A stretch of DNA of 64,000 bases from Bacteroidota bacterium (GCA_013696965.1 JACCXN010000032.1:1-64000); one strand, 5' to 3'. Counted from the stretch's first letter, positions 27,328 through 36,777 are shown. Notes: generated by a model not told the origin, from the sequence alone. A program made the numbers and translations.

Positions 27328-27903
27328 ATGTATTTAAATTTCCATCGTTTTTTATTGTTTTTTGCTTTTTCTACATTTATTTATTCCTGTTCAAGCCCGA
27401 TATTCACTCAAAGAAAATACTTTTTTGGGTCTTATAATGCCAATAATGTTACTTTATGTAACACAGAGGCTGGAAGTGAAGAAACAGCAAAAGAAAAAAT
27501 CAAGCAAAAAGCAAATGCAGAAACAGAAAAAACACTGTTAGACCTTCAGGCAATAAAAACTAAGGAGCCTTTAATGGGATACAAGAAAGGCCTGGAGTTG
27601 GTTGCTTGCTTAAATTCAGAAACTGTTTTTAAAAATCTGCATAGTTCCACTGAAAATATTCATATAAAAGAGAAAAAAAAGTCTCAGGCAATAAACATGT
27701 ATATCCATACAGATTCAAGTCCTGCTCTTGATTTTCTTCAAAAACCAAAAGAAAAGAATGCTTCTATAATGGATATATTAGAATTAACTTCATTCATGTT
27801 TATTTTTGCTTCCATAGTATTGCTTCTTTTTTCTAACATTCTTTGGGTTTTCTTTGGTGTTGCAGCCGTTGTCCTTTTTATTCTAGTGCAAATTATTTGG
27901 TAG
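27328..27903 (+). CDS. Lipoprotein-like membrane protein, unknown function
   Basis: A 191-residue protein. The N-terminal hydrophobic segment ends in a lipobox-like FIYSC, so it is probably lipid-modified. A polar middle region (residues ~25-145) rich in Lys and Glu follows, then two adjacent hydrophobic helices at ~152-190 (SFMFIFASIVLLLFSNILW and FFGVAAVVLFILVQIIW) ending at the C-terminus. C-terminal hydrophobic pairs of this type are common in small Bacteroidota lipoproteins of unknown role. It is preceded by the repeat array and converges with the DUF3365 gene, overlapping it by 11 nt. I do not recognise a family. Confidence 0.7.
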   Translation: MYLNFHRFLLFFAFSTFIYSCSSPIFTQRKYFFGSYNANNVTLCNTEAGSEETAKEKIKQKANAETEKTLLDLQAIKTKEPLMGYKKGLELVACLNSETVFKNLHSSTENIHIKEKKKSQAINMYIHTDSSPALDFLQKPKEKNASIMDILELTSFMFIFASIVLLLFSNILWVFFGVAAVVLFILVQIIW

Positions 27904-28528
27904 TTTTCTTTCTTTCTTCTGTATTTTCATGCTTTTTAAACTTCAGGCTCCACATTCCGCGTAAATCCCCAATTTTATAGCCTGTGGCCTTATCTAGTGG
28001 ATAATACTTATACAATTTTATTTCAGTAGCCAAATCAATTTCCTTTCCACTTTCTCCGTGGCATTTCAGGCAAGTATTATTTGCAACAAATATTGGTTTA
28101 TAATAATAGACTGCATCTTCTCTTTTTTGAAGCTCATCCATTAATGGTTCTCCTTTAATATTACCAGCAGTATACTTTTCCAATTGTTCTTTTTCAAAAT
28201 CATTGAAAGGCTCATTTTCACGGTTCCTGTTTTTTAGTGAAACACGCCTTATCATACAGGAATATTTTTGAGAAAGTGAATGGGTAAGTTCTATTATTTT
28301 TAAGTTGCAGAATTGAATGGCATATGCTTCTCCCTTTTCTTCAATGGCAGAATTTATGTTTTTCAATAAATTTGCCTGGATAACAAGTGTAATGGAATCT
28401 CCTAATCTTCTGTAATTATTTATTGATTCCTCTTCGGCTGCCAAAACGGCACTTCGCTCCCTATGGTCTAATAAACAACTGCTTACCGTTATTGAAAGGA
28501 TTGATAAAATGCTAAACAACCTTACCAT
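27893..28528 (-). CDS. DUF3365 (Tll0287-like) haem-binding lipoprotein
   Basis: A 211-residue exported protein. The signal ends in the lipobox VSSC. The body is helical with the polar segment AIQFCNLKIIELTHSLSQKY and the conserved RRVSLKNRNRENEP, and contains a c-type haem motif CLKCHG, followed by a C-terminal GYKIGDLRGMWSLKF. This is the DUF3365/Tll0287-like pattern, a small haem-sensing or electron-carrying domain found alone or fused to kinases. Here it stands alone as a lipoprotein. The last 11 nt overlap the convergent gene at 27328-27903, so the two transcripts are antisense at their ends. Confidence 0.85.
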   Translation of the reverse strand: MVRLFSILSILSITVSSCLLDHRERSAVLAAEEESINNYRRLGDSITLVIQANLLKNINSAIEEKGEAYAIQFCNLKIIELTHSLSQKYSCMIRRVSLKNRNRENEPFNDFEKEQLEKYTAGNIKGEPLMDELQKREDAVYYYKPIFVANNTCLKCHGESGKEIDLATEIKLYKYYPLDKATGYKIGDLRGMWSLKFKKHENTEERKKTTK

Positions 28529-28778
28529 TATTTTTAAATTTTATACTAAATATACGCAATAAGTTTTACTGTTTTATGGGAAATAGGATCAATTTCTTTC
28601 ACTGCTCTACTTTATTGTTTTCAGAGGCTTACGAGCAAACAATTTCTAACTTAGATAAAAACGCTAATTTGGAAAAAAGTGCTGGGCCAGTGGCAGGATA
28701 CTTTTAGAATTATAGCCGAAATACTCTTTAATTTTCAGCAAATAATAAATTTTGCTGCCTGGTTTTCAACCGGTAAGA

Positions 28779-30431
28779 TTAAACTTTGGCTTCCTTTATT
28801 TTTTCAAAAAGATCGGCAAATTGAAATTTACTTCCATCAAATAAGCCTTTATCACTTAATTTCAATTCAGGAATAACAAGCAGAGCCATAAAGGATAAAG
28901 TCATAAAGGGAGCTTTTAATACACTTCCCATTTCTTTTGCCAATTTATCAATTTCCGAATAATTTGCTGCTACAGTTAAATAAGGGGCATTGCTCATAAT
29001 CCCAGCTATGGGCAAAGGAAGTATCCTTTCAGTAAGTCCTGAAACAAGAGAGATTCCTCCTTTTTCATGGATTATTAAATCAACCGCTCTACAAATGCTC
29101 TTATCGTCAGTACCAACTACAACAATATTATGACTATCATGAGCAACTGATGAGGCTATAGCTCCCATTTTAAATCCAAAACCATTTATAAAAGCAATAC
29201 TAACCGGGCTATCCATATACCTGTTCACCACGCATATTTTTAAGATATCGTTTTTCGTATCAGATATTGCCTTGCCTTTTATTGTTTTTACAGAAGTATA
29301 AATACTTTCAGTAACTAGCTGTCCATCTACTGCCTTTATTACCCTTATTTTACCATCTTGGGAATCAATGGAATAATCTGTTGGCTTCTTTTTTTTGACA
29401 TTAAAGTTATTTATAGGGTTTGCTTGAATGTGAGGAATGAATGAGTTTCCATTTTCAGCCAGAAGCTCCCCTTTTATATAAGTTCTTATATTGCTTAATT
29501 CCTCAAGATTATCAACTAGTATAAAATCAGCATCATCATTTTTTTGCAAAAGGCCAACATCAAGATTATAATGTTTTACAGGGTTTACACAGGCACATAA
29601 CAATACATTCAATTTATCAAATCCAAGACCAAAGGCTTTTTTAACAAGTTCATTGATATGCCCTTTAATTAATTCATCGGGATGCTTGTCATCACTGCAA
29701 AACATTATTTTTTCATAATATTTTTCAATCAATGGAGAAAGTGCATCAAAATTTCTTGCCGCTGAGCCCTCCCGAATTAACAATTTCATACCTAAATTCA
29801 ATTTCTCCAACCCTTCTTCATAGGTAAAACTCTCATGATCGGTTGAAATTCCTGCTGCCACATATTTTTTCAGATTTTCACCACTTAAACCAGGTGCATG
29901 TCCATCAACTAGCTTATTTTTATCTAAAGCAGCACTGATTTTGGCAAGCATTTGTTCATCTCCATTAATTACCGCAGGATAATTCATAACCTCTGCTAAA
30001 TATTTAATCTCATCTTTTTCCAAAAGATACTTTATGTCCTGAACAGAAATGACCTCACCTGCAGTTTCGTATTCAGTAGCAGGAACGCATGAGGGGGCTC
30101 CGAAATTAAATTTAAATGGAACACTGGCAGCACTTTCAATCATGTATTCCACACCTTTTACTCCCATTACATTTCCTATTTCATGCGGGTCGGAAACAGT
30201 TGCTACTGTACCATGAATAACTGCAATTCTGGCAAACTCTGCTGGCACAAGCATTGAACTTTCAATGTGTATATGAGAATCAACAAAGCCAGGTAAAATG
30301 TAACCTGTTTGCGGTTGGTTAAGTTTTTCAATTTCTTTTATTTTCCCATTGTTCACTGTAATTTTACCAGGAAAAATCTTCCTGTTCACAACGTCTACAA
30401 TGTTTCCACTTATTGAAAAAATTTTATCCAT
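28779..30431 (-). CDS. ade: Adenine deaminase
   Basis: A 550-residue amidohydrolase that converts adenine to hypoxanthine in purine salvage. The N-terminal composite domain leads into metal ligands in GFVDSHIHIESSML, followed by ATVSDPHEIGNV, the HAPGLSG segment, the STDHESFTYEE metal site and CSDDKHPDEL. The C-terminal half carries the family-specific SVAHDSHNIVVVGTDD and GGISLVSG segments. Length and all motifs fit Ade of the COG1001 type. It is a single gene; 28529-28778 downstream shows nothing convincing. The start ATG at 30431 faces the cold-shock gene promoter. Confidence 0.95.
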   Translation of the reverse strand: MDKIFSISGNIVDVVNRKIFPGKITVNNGKIKEIEKLNQPQTGYILPGFVDSHIHIESSMLVPAEFARIAVIHGTVATVSDPHEIGNVMGVKGVEYMIESAASVPFKFNFGAPSCVPATEYETAGEVISVQDIKYLLEKDEIKYLAEVMNYPAVINGDEQMLAKISAALDKNKLVDGHAPGLSGENLKKYVAAGISTDHESFTYEEGLEKLNLGMKLLIREGSAARNFDALSPLIEKYYEKIMFCSDDKHPDELIKGHINELVKKAFGLGFDKLNVLLCACVNPVKHYNLDVGLLQKNDDADFILVDNLEELSNIRTYIKGELLAENGNSFIPHIQANPINNFNVKKKKPTDYSIDSQDGKIRVIKAVDGQLVTESIYTSVKTIKGKAISDTKNDILKICVVNRYMDSPVSIAFINGFGFKMGAIASSVAHDSHNIVVVGTDDKSICRAVDLIIHEKGGISLVSGLTERILPLPIAGIMSNAPYLTVAANYSEIDKLAKEMGSVLKAPFMTLSFMALLVIPELKLSDKGLFDGSKFQFADLFEKIKEAKV

Positions 30432-30476
30432 AGCTTTAATGCTTTTGAATCTAAAATTAAGAAAAAAAAAGGCCTA

Positions 30477-30507
30477 TTTGCATTATTAATATTTTCCGAT
30501 AACTTTG
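30477..30507 (+). promoter_or_regulatory. Consensus Bacteroidota promoter of the cold-shock gene
   Basis: TTTG (30477-30480), exactly 19 nt, then TAACTTTG (30500-30507). This is a perfect match to TTTG-N19-TAnnTTTG. It predicts a transcript starting near 30512 with a ~25-nt leader before the ATG. Confidence 0.8.
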
Positions 30508-30536
30508 TTACTTATTATTAATTAATTTTTTTTACA

Positions 30537-30728
30537 ATGGCAACAGGAAAAGTAAAATTTTACAATGAAACTAAAGGATTTGGATTTATTGTAGCAGATG
30601 ATACAAATGAGGAAATATTTGTGCACGCTTCAGGACTTTTAGATGAAATTCGTCAAAATGATGAAGTATCTTTTGATATTACAGAGGGAAAAAAGGGTGT
30701 TAACGCGATTAATGTTAAAAGGGTTTAA
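30537..30728 (+). CDS. Cold-shock domain protein
   Basis: A 63-residue single cold-shock domain. RNP1 is KGFGFI and RNP2 is IFVHAS, after the MATGKVKFYNETKGFG start; the C-terminal strand ends VNAINVKRV. Such proteins bind single-stranded RNA or DNA and act as RNA chaperones or antiterminators. A near-perfect promoter lies upstream and a hairpin terminator downstream, so this is a monocistronic gene. Whether it is cold-induced or constitutive cannot be told; the short leader lacks room for a long cold-box thermosensor. Confidence 0.95.
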   Translation: MATGKVKFYNETKGFGFIVADDTNEEIFVHASGLLDEIRQNDEVSFDITEGKKGVNAINVKRV

Positions 30729-30760
30729 ACCTAAAAATTAGTCTTTTTATCCTTAATGTA

Positions 30761-30795
30761 AAACAAACCAGCTCAAAAAGTTGGTTTGTTTTTTA
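30761..30795. terminator. Terminator of the cold-shock gene, probably bidirectional
   Basis: AAACAAACCA (30761-30770) pairs with TGGTTTGTTT (30782-30791), loop ~11 nt, followed by T-rich DNA. It ends at the edge of the convergent Rieske gene, so it may serve both. Confidence 0.75.
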
Positions 30796-30796
30796 T

Positions 30797-31159
30797 TTAT
30801 TCGAACAAAGAAAAAACAGTTTTTTCTATTCCAATGTAAAGTCCATCTGCTCTTAATTCAACAGGATAAGCACGTACATAATCACCTCCCCCTCCGGCTT
30901 GTCTGCCTGATACCAAATTAAATTCTAACTTATGCCAGGGACAAACTATATTTTCTCCTGAACAATGTCCTGAACTCAAAGATGCACCCTGGTGTGGGCA
31001 AATATCGTTTACCGCAAAATAACCAGTTTCTAATTTAATAAGACAAATGCTTTTGTTAGCTACGTGTACAGCAATGGGAATTTTTAATTCAGGTTCATTT
31101 AACTTTAAAAAATCAGCATCAAAAACTTTATACCAAATTATTTTCTTCCTGAATATCAT
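30797..31159 (-). CDS. Rieske 2Fe-2S domain protein
   Basis: A 120-residue soluble Rieske protein. The cluster ligands are Cys and His in DICPHQGASL and Cys and His in IVCPWHKLEF, 16 residues apart between the Cys-x-His and Cys-x2-His pairs. No signal peptide or membrane helix is visible, and no oxygenase catalytic domain follows, so it resembles a stand-alone ferredoxin of the NirD or dioxygenase-ferredoxin type. No oxygenase or reductase gene is adjacent. The partner is therefore unknown. Confidence 0.9.
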   Translation of the reverse strand: MIFRKKIIWYKVFDADFLKLNEPELKIPIAVHVANKSICLIKLETGYFAVNDICPHQGASLSSGHCSGENIVCPWHKLEFNLVSGRQAGGGGDYVRAYPVELRADGLYIGIEKTVFSLFE

Positions 31160-31251
31160 TTTTTGAAGCAGATAAAAGAATAAGGATGCAAATTATAGCT
31201 TTCACATTGTAATTTCAAAACTTCCCCATTCAGTATAACATGGGTTGGAAT

Positions 31252-31806
31252 TTAAAACACATTTTCACAATTAAAATTCTCAGGCCATTTTGCAGTTGTT
31301 TTTTTGTAAAAATCACAAATTACTTTATAATCCTTTTCTTTATCACCTGAAGGCATTAAAGCTGGGCCAATTCCAGCCACTTTGTTTTTATAATCAAGAT
31401 AGCCAAGAACAATAGGCACTTGTGCCCCCAAAGCAACATGGTAAAAGCCACTTTTCCATTTATCAACCCTGCTTCTTGTTCCCTCTGGTGGTATCATTAC
31501 AATTATCTCATCTTTGCTATTAATTAATTCTATCATGGCATCCACCATACTGTTGCTTTTTGATCGATCTACCGGAACTCCTCCAAGGCTTTCAAACATT
31601 CCTTTAAAAGGAAACCTGAATAATTCTTTCTTTGCCAAATATTTAACATCCAGGTTAAATTCTTCTAAGGCGCCAATGCCATAAACAAAATCCCAATTGC
31701 TTGTATGAGGAGCTGCTAATAACACACATTTTTTGGTTCCTAAGGGAAGTCCTCCCTGAATTTTCCAGCCGTGTTTCCGGAATATCCAGTTAAATAATTT
31801 TCGCAT
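31252..31806 (-). CDS. PlsC-type 1-acyl-glycerol-3-phosphate acyltransferase
   Basis: A 184-residue acyltransferase. The catalytic H-x4-D motif is in APHTSNWDFVYG; the substrate-binding motif is PPEGTRSR, preceded by GGVPVDRSKSN. Family members acylate lysophosphatidic acid or related acceptors at the inner membrane. The frame extends 24 codons upstream into the helicase gene, but the ATG at 31806, just after the helicase stop at 31811, gives the usual MRKLFNWIFRKHGW start. The two genes are therefore probably cotranscribed. It is shorter than typical PlsC and may act on another lipid. Confidence 0.85.
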   Translation of the reverse strand: MRKLFNWIFRKHGWKIQGGLPLGTKKCVLLAAPHTSNWDFVYGIGALEEFNLDVKYLAKKELFRFPFKGMFESLGGVPVDRSKSNSMVDAMIELINSKDEIIVMIPPEGTRSRVDKWKSGFYHVALGAQVPIVLGYLDYKNKVAGIGPALMPSGDKEKDYKVICDFYKKTTAKWPENFNCENVF

Positions 31807-31810
31807 AATC

Positions 31811-33307
31811 CTATTCTTGGAGTGTTTCGGTGAAAAAATCGTTGGTGAAATTAACCAGATAAAGTTTTTCTGAAGCACGTGATACGGCAGTATAAAGCCA
31901 TCTGATATATTCCCTGTTAATCATATCCTTTGTAAGATAGCCTTGTTCAACAAATACACAGGGCCATTGCCCGCCTTGTGATTTATGACAGGTTATGGCA
32001 TAAGCAAACTTAACTTGCAAAGCGTTGAAAAAAGGGTCTTTTTTTAATTTTAAAAATCTTTCTCTTTTGTTGGTAATATGCATATAATCCTCCATTACCT
32101 TTTCATAGAGTTGTTTATTCTCCGAGCTATTCAATGAAGGCGATTCTGAAGAAATGGTATTTAACAGAAGTTTTGCTTCAAACTCAGCTTCTTCAGGATA
32201 ATCAGCCATACGTAATACCACATCGGCAAAACTAAATCCATATGCTTCCTTTCTTGCTTTTACTTTTAATATTTCCACAATGTCGCCATTTGCCACAAAA
32301 CCAGCTTTTGAAGTATCTGGTAGCCAAAAGTAATTATTTTTCACAACCATCATCAGGTCTCCAGCGGAAATTTCTTCTTCATTCCAAAGAATTCTAGCCC
32401 TTATTTGCTGATTGTAAATGTTAGCACGCTTATTTGAACGGCAAATAATCATGGTGTCTTCCCTACCCCATTTCCCATAGGCATCATTTATTGCGTCCTC
32501 TAATTCACCACCGGAAATCCTGACAATATCCTTAAATCCCTCCATTTCAAACACCGGGGTAAGAATTTTATCATTTTGCAAAATAGTTCTCAAAAGGGTG
32601 GCATTTTGAAGAATTCCTGATTCTTGCTTTTGCCTTACAACTTGTTTTAATTCTCCCTGGAAAATATTTACCAGAAAGTTTTTTGCCAGATATTCTCCAT
32701 CCAATGCAGGACTTAAATCAGAACCAACGGGAGGTAGTTGTGCAGCATCGCCAATGAAAATAATTTTACAGTTTACCCCTTCTCTAACATAAGCCAGCAA
32801 ATCTTCCAATAAGCTCCTGGCAGAGGAATAATTGCTTTCAGCTGTGGAATTATCTGCTATCATTGATGCTTCATCCACTATAAAACAAGCATTGGAATGT
32901 AAATTAGGCATACATTGAAAAACTCCTGTATTATCAGCTTCACCCTTTCTTTTATATATTTTTTTATGGATGGTTAAAGCCTGACGATTAGAATAATTTC
33001 CCAGTACTTTTGCAGCTCTTCCAGTTGGAGCAAGTAAAATAGGTGTTATTTTAAAAGCTGGAAGGGTTTTAACCAAAGCACTGACTAAAGTGGTTTTACC
33101 AGTTCCTGCATATCCTTTTAGAATAAACAATAAATTTGATTCGGTGGATTTAATAAACTCCCCTAATTGATTAATCACCTGCTCCTGTCCTGGAGTGGGC
33201 TCATAATTAAATTGTTTTAACAATAAAGCATTAATTGAAGGCGTTGTCATTACTTTAAAATCAATTGGTTTCAAAGGTAACAAGGATTTATCAATATATT
33301 TGTCCAT
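31811..33307 (-). CDS. RecD-like ATP-dependent helicase/exonuclease
   Basis: A 498-residue superfamily 1B helicase. Walker A is KGYAGTGKTTLVSAL, Walker B FIVDEASMI, and the later motifs include FIGDAAQLPPVGSD, TMICRSNKRAN and, in the C-terminal UvrD_C_2 fold, AITCHKSQGGQWPCVFVEQ and RWLYTAVSRASEKLYLVN. This is the compact RecD2/Pif1-like class without a nuclease domain. In Bacteroidota it is a stand-alone gene rather than part of RecBCD. A later Met (residue 20) is an alternative start. It lies just upstream of the acyltransferase gene. Confidence 0.9.
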   Translation of the reverse strand: MDKYIDKSLLPLKPIDFKVMTTPSINALLLKQFNYEPTPGQEQVINQLGEFIKSTESNLLFILKGYAGTGKTTLVSALVKTLPAFKITPILLAPTGRAAKVLGNYSNRQALTIHKKIYKRKGEADNTGVFQCMPNLHSNACFIVDEASMIADNSTAESNYSSARSLLEDLLAYVREGVNCKIIFIGDAAQLPPVGSDLSPALDGEYLAKNFLVNIFQGELKQVVRQKQESGILQNATLLRTILQNDKILTPVFEMEGFKDIVRISGGELEDAINDAYGKWGREDTMIICRSNKRANIYNQQIRARILWNEEEISAGDLMMVVKNNYFWLPDTSKAGFVANGDIVEILKVKARKEAYGFSFADVVLRMADYPEEAEFEAKLLLNTISSESPSLNSSENKQLYEKVMEDYMHITNKRERFLKLKKDPFFNALQVKFAYAITCHKSQGGQWPCVFVEQGYLTKDMINREYIRWLYTAVSRASEKLYLVNFTNDFFTETLQE

Positions 33308-33359
33308 AAAACTTCAAGTTTTATTGAAATTGAATAACATTTTTGGTTTAAAAAAATTG

Positions 33360-33367
33360 TAGATTTG
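33360..33367 (+). promoter_or_regulatory. -7 promoter box (TAGATTTG)
   Basis: TAGATTTG matches TAnnTTTG and lies 25 nt before the ATG at 33392. A TTTG at 33342-33345 is closer than the usual 19-nt spacing. Confidence 0.5.
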
Positions 33368-33391
33368 CAACTTATAAAAAATTAAACTCTT

Positions 33392-33988
33392 ATGAAACTT
33401 GGAATTTCAATTGCACTTTCACTGTCAATTCTTGTATTAGGTTATTTTGTTTATGACAGTATAAACAGCAGAATTAAATTTGAAAAAGAAACAACCAGAA
33501 GAAATAAAGTGGTTGAGGAAAGATTAAAGGATATTCGTACTGCACAACTTGCATACAAAAACCAAAAAGGAGAATACACCAATAATTTTGATTCCCTAAT
33601 ATCTTTTGTGAAATATGATAAGATGCCCATTATCATGCAAATAGGTGATGCAGAAGATTCAATAGCAGTTGCTTCAGGCCAGGTAATACGCGATACTACC
33701 TATATAAACATTATTGACACCTTGTTTTCACAAACCAGGATGCTAAATCGTTTAAGACCTTTTTACCTCGATTCTATTTCTTATGTTCCTTTCAGCAATG
33801 GTGAAAAATTTGACCTTGATGCAGGTGAAATTGAAAAAAACAAGGTAAAAGTTAAGGTATTTGAAGTCTTTGCAACTTATAAGAAAATTTATACCGGGCT
33901 TGAAACCAAAAAACAAAATGTGAAAGTTCATGAAGGTTTAAGAGTTGGTTCAATGACAGAACCTTCTACAAGTGGAAACTGGGAATAA
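33392..33988 (+). CDS. Single-pass membrane protein, unknown function
   Basis: A 198-residue protein with one N-terminal membrane helix (MKLGISIALSLSILVLGYFV) and then a charged helical region carrying the segment RLKDIRTAQLAYKNQKGEYT, which resembles the start of pilin-like or DUF proteins that sample type II pseudopilin repeats. Residues 65-198 are mixed alpha/beta with no motif I can name. The gene overlaps the DUF3822 gene by 17 nt. Proteins of this type occur next to DUF3822 in Bacteroidota. The function is unknown. Confidence 0.75.
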   Translation: MKLGISIALSLSILVLGYFVYDSINSRIKFEKETTRRNKVVEERLKDIRTAQLAYKNQKGEYTNNFDSLISFVKYDKMPIIMQIGDAEDSIAVASGQVIRDTTYINIIDTLFSQTRMLNRLRPFYLDSISYVPFSNGEKFDLDAGEIEKNKVKVKVFEVFATYKKIYTGLETKKQNVKVHEGLRVGSMTEPSTSGNWE

Positions 33989-34844
33989 TCATACAAAGAC
34001 CATTCATAACATTGTTGACGAAGCCTATAATGCCTCATCCACATTGTTGTACCATTTGTCCATTCAAATTGGGTTAAATGAATTTTCTTATTGTATTCTT
34101 GATCTAAAAAACAATAAGTTTCTTATTCTTAAATCTTACCAGTACGATAAAATATTCAATTGGACTCAACTGGCTAATGCTATTGAAAACACTATTAAAA
34201 CAGATGAAATGCTTAAAAGCAAGTATAAATCTGTTTCAGTTCTATTAGAACACAATCAATTCACTATTATTCCTGCTCCTCTTTTTGATAATAACAACCA
34301 GAAGGATTACCTGAAATTCAATGCAGATTTTGAGCAAAATCAGTCTTTTGGCAATGATATTTTAAAAAGCATTGAAGCGCATAATGTTTTTGTTATTCCA
34401 AATGTTGTTGAAAAATTAATATTCAACTATTTTGGAGCAAATAAAATTACTCATCATACTTCAGCTTTAATTGAAAGTTTTATAAAAAGCACCAAAAACA
34501 GCAATGAAAAACAGTTGTTTGTGAATGTGCATGTTTCATCTTTTGATTTTGTATTAATTGAAGGAAACAAATTAATTTGTTGCAACTCATTCCACGTGCA
34601 TTCAAAGGAGGATTTTATTTACTACCTTCTTTTTGCCTGTGAACAGTTTAAATTGAATCCTGAAAAAATAAAACTTGTGGTATCAGGGGATATTGAAAAG
34701 AGTTCTGATAAGTATACTGATCTATACAAATACCTCCGCAATGTCAGTTTGATTGGCCGCAATAATGCTTCTCACCATTCTTATAAGTTCGATGAAATTC
34801 CCGAACATTTTTATTACAACTTATTAAACCATTATTCAGCATAA
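33972..34844 (+). CDS. DUF3822 family protein
   Basis: A 290-residue soluble protein. The beginning of the conserved part (STLLYHLSIQIGLNEFSYCI) and the segments NKFLILKSYQYD, KYKSVSVLLEHNQFTIIPAP and NVHVSSFDFVLIEGNKL are typical of DUF3822, an actin-fold-like family restricted to Bacteroidota and often encoded near rsmD and coaD. Neither is adjacent here. The first possible start is a GTG at 33972, which overlaps the upstream gene by 17 nt; no ATG precedes the conserved region. The function is unknown. Confidence 0.8.
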   Translation: METGNNHTKTIHNIVDEAYNASSTLLYHLSIQIGLNEFSYCILDLKNNKFLILKSYQYDKIFNWTQLANAIENTIKTDEMLKSKYKSVSVLLEHNQFTIIPAPLFDNNNQKDYLKFNADFEQNQSFGNDILKSIEAHNVFVIPNVVEKLIFNYFGANKITHHTSALIESFIKSTKNSNEKQLFVNVHVSSFDFVLIEGNKLICCNSFHVHSKEDFIYYLLFACEQFKLNPEKIKLVVSGDIEKSSDKYTDLYKYLRNVSLIGRNNASHHSYKFDEIPEHFYYNLLNHYSA

Positions 34845-34890
34845 TTAAACTATGGACTTAATAAATTGATTTAAATTAAGGGAACTTCAA

Positions 34891-36777
34891 TTATTCTCCT
34901 ATTAAATCAGCCAGTTCCAGCCAACGCAATGATTTTTCTTCAAGAGTTTGAATCAAGTCTCCCAACTGTAAAGCTTTTTCCTGCAACACATCCTGGTTCA
35001 ATGTTCCTGAATTTAAAAGCATTTCCAATTCTTTTTTTTGATTCTCGAGTTTTGCTATTTCGATTTCCAGATCATCATAGGCTTTTTTATCCTTAAAAGA
35101 CACCTTTTTTTCAACAGCCTTTTCAACAATTACCGCAGACGGTTTAATCGCTATTTGTTTTGCTTTCGCTTTTTCATCTTTTTCCCGATCAATTAGCCAT
35201 TCTCTGTATTCGCTGTAATTTCCTGTAAAATCCTTGATTACTCCTTCTCCTTCAAAAACAAAAAGGTGATCAGCAAGTTTATCCATAAAATACCTATCGT
35301 GAGAAACAATGATAAGGCATCCTTTAAAGCTCAGCAGAAAATCTTCCAATACATTAAGTGTTAGAATATCCAAATCATTGGTAGGTTCATCCAGAATCAG
35401 GAAATTAGGATTTTTTATCAATACCGTTAATAAATACAACCTTCTTTTTTCCCCTCCGCTAAGCTTACTAACATAAGTATATTGGATTTCGGGAGAAAAC
35501 AAAAAATGCTGAAGAAATTGAGAAGCGCTAAGTTTGCTGCCATCTCCTAAAGGAATAACCTCTGCAATATCTTTTACCACATCAATTACGCGTTTATCTT
35601 CATTTAATTTAAGCCCTTCCTGAGAATAATATCCGTAAACAATAGTATCACCTACGGCCACTTTTCCAGAATCCACCGGTTCTTTGCCGGTTATGATATT
35701 TAAAAAGGTTGATTTTCCTGTTCCGTTTTTCCCTACTATCCCTATTCTTTCTCCAGTTTTAAAAGTATAATCAAAACCCTTCAATATTTGAAGGTTATCA
35801 TAACTCTTGTAAATCTTTTTCAATTCAAGAATTTTTCCACCAACACGTGTCATTTTAACATTCAATGTTAATTCAGCTTCTTTTTTCTTGCTATTTGCCT
35901 TTTCCTCCACATCATAAAAAGCATCTATTCTTGATTTTGATTTTGTGGTACGTGCTTTTGGTGATTTCCTTATCCAATCCAGCTCTTTTCTATACAGGTT
36001 TTTGGCTTTGTCTATTTGTTGTCCTTCATTGAATTCACGCTCCTGCTTTTTCTCAATAAAATAGGAGTAATTTCCTTTGTAGGTATATAAAATACCGTTA
36101 TCCAATTCAATAATTTCATTGCAAACACGATCCAGGAAATACCTGTCGTGAGTTACCATTAATAAAGTTATGTTTTGTTTTACCAGGTAATTTTCAAGCC
36201 ATTCTATCATTTCAAAATCCAGGTGATTTGTAGGCTCATCAAGAATAAGCAAATCAGGTTCTTCTGTAAGTACCTTGGCAAGTGCTACTCTTTTTTGCTG
36301 GCCTCCGGAAAGCTCAGAAGTTAACTGCTCAAGTTTTGTGATTTTTAACTGGGTGAGTATTTGCTTTATTTTTGTTTCATAATCCCAGGCTTTTTGCTGT
36401 TCCATCCCTTCAAAAGCAGCTTGAAACCTATCCTGGTCATCTTCTCCATTTTCCTGTGCAATCAGGCATTCTTCATATTCTCTGATGGCATTAAGCACTG
36501 GATTATTGTTTCCAAAAACTTCCTGCATTACAGTTCTTGTTCCATCAAGCTCTGGTTCCTGGTTCAGAAAAGCTGTTTTAATGTCTTTTCTGAAAGTAAC
36601 ATTCCCGGAATCTGCAGTATCCTTACCGCTAATGATTTTCAATAAGGATGATTTTCCCGTACCGTTCCTGGCAACAAGTGCTACGCGCTGTCCTTTATTG
36701 ATGCCAAAACTTATTTCCTTGAACAAAACTCTTATTCCGTAGGATTTTGACAGGTTTTCTATTGATAAATAATTCAT
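34891..36777 (-). CDS. ABC-F family ATPase (Uup-like)
   Basis: A 628-residue protein with two ATP-binding cassettes in one chain and no membrane segment. Walker A motifs are ARNGTGKSS and GKNGTGKST, signatures LSGGQQKRVALAK and LSGGEKRRLYLL, and Walker B motifs LLILDEPTNHLD and FLILDEPTNDLD. The linker between domains carries a basic RKSPKARTTKSKSRID segment, and the C-terminus forms a coiled coil (~550-625, KAYDDLEIEIAKLENQKKEL). ABC-F proteins act on the ribosome or, for Uup, in DNA-related processes. The C-terminal coiled coil supports the Uup subgroup. A candidate promoter box lies near 36894-36901. Confidence 0.93.
   Translation of the reverse strand: MNYLSIENLSKSYGIRVLFKEISFGINKGQRVALVARNGTGKSSLLKIISGKDTADSGNVTFRKDIKTAFLNQEPELDGTRTVMQEVFGNNNPVLNAIREYEECLIAQENGEDDQDRFQAAFEGMEQQKAWDYETKIKQILTQLKITKLEQLTSELSGGQQKRVALAKVLTEEPDLLILDEPTNHLDFEMIEWLENYLVKQNITLLMVTHDRYFLDRVCNEIIELDNGILYTYKGNYSYFIEKKQEREFNEGQQIDKAKNLYRKELDWIRKSPKARTTKSKSRIDAFYDVEEKANSKKKEAELTLNVKMTRVGGKILELKKIYKSYDNLQILKGFDYTFKTGERIGIVGKNGTGKSTFLNIITGKEPVDSGKVAVGDTIVYGYYSQEGLKLNEDKRVIDVVKDIAEVIPLGDGSKLSASQFLQHFLFSPEIQYTYVSKLSGGEKRRLYLLTVLIKNPNFLILDEPTNDLDILTLNVLEDFLLSFKGCLIIVSHDRYFMDKLADHLFVFEGEGVIKDFTGNYSEYREWLIDREKDEKAKAKQIAIKPSAVIVEKAVEKKVSFKDKKAYDDLEIEIAKLENQKKELEMLLNSGTLNQDVLQEKALQLGDLIQTLEEKSLRWLELADLIGE

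Noticed and set aside
28679-28876. 65-codon plus-strand frame between the DUF3365 and ade genes
   Set aside because: Most of it is antisense to the end of ade; no recognisable protein features.
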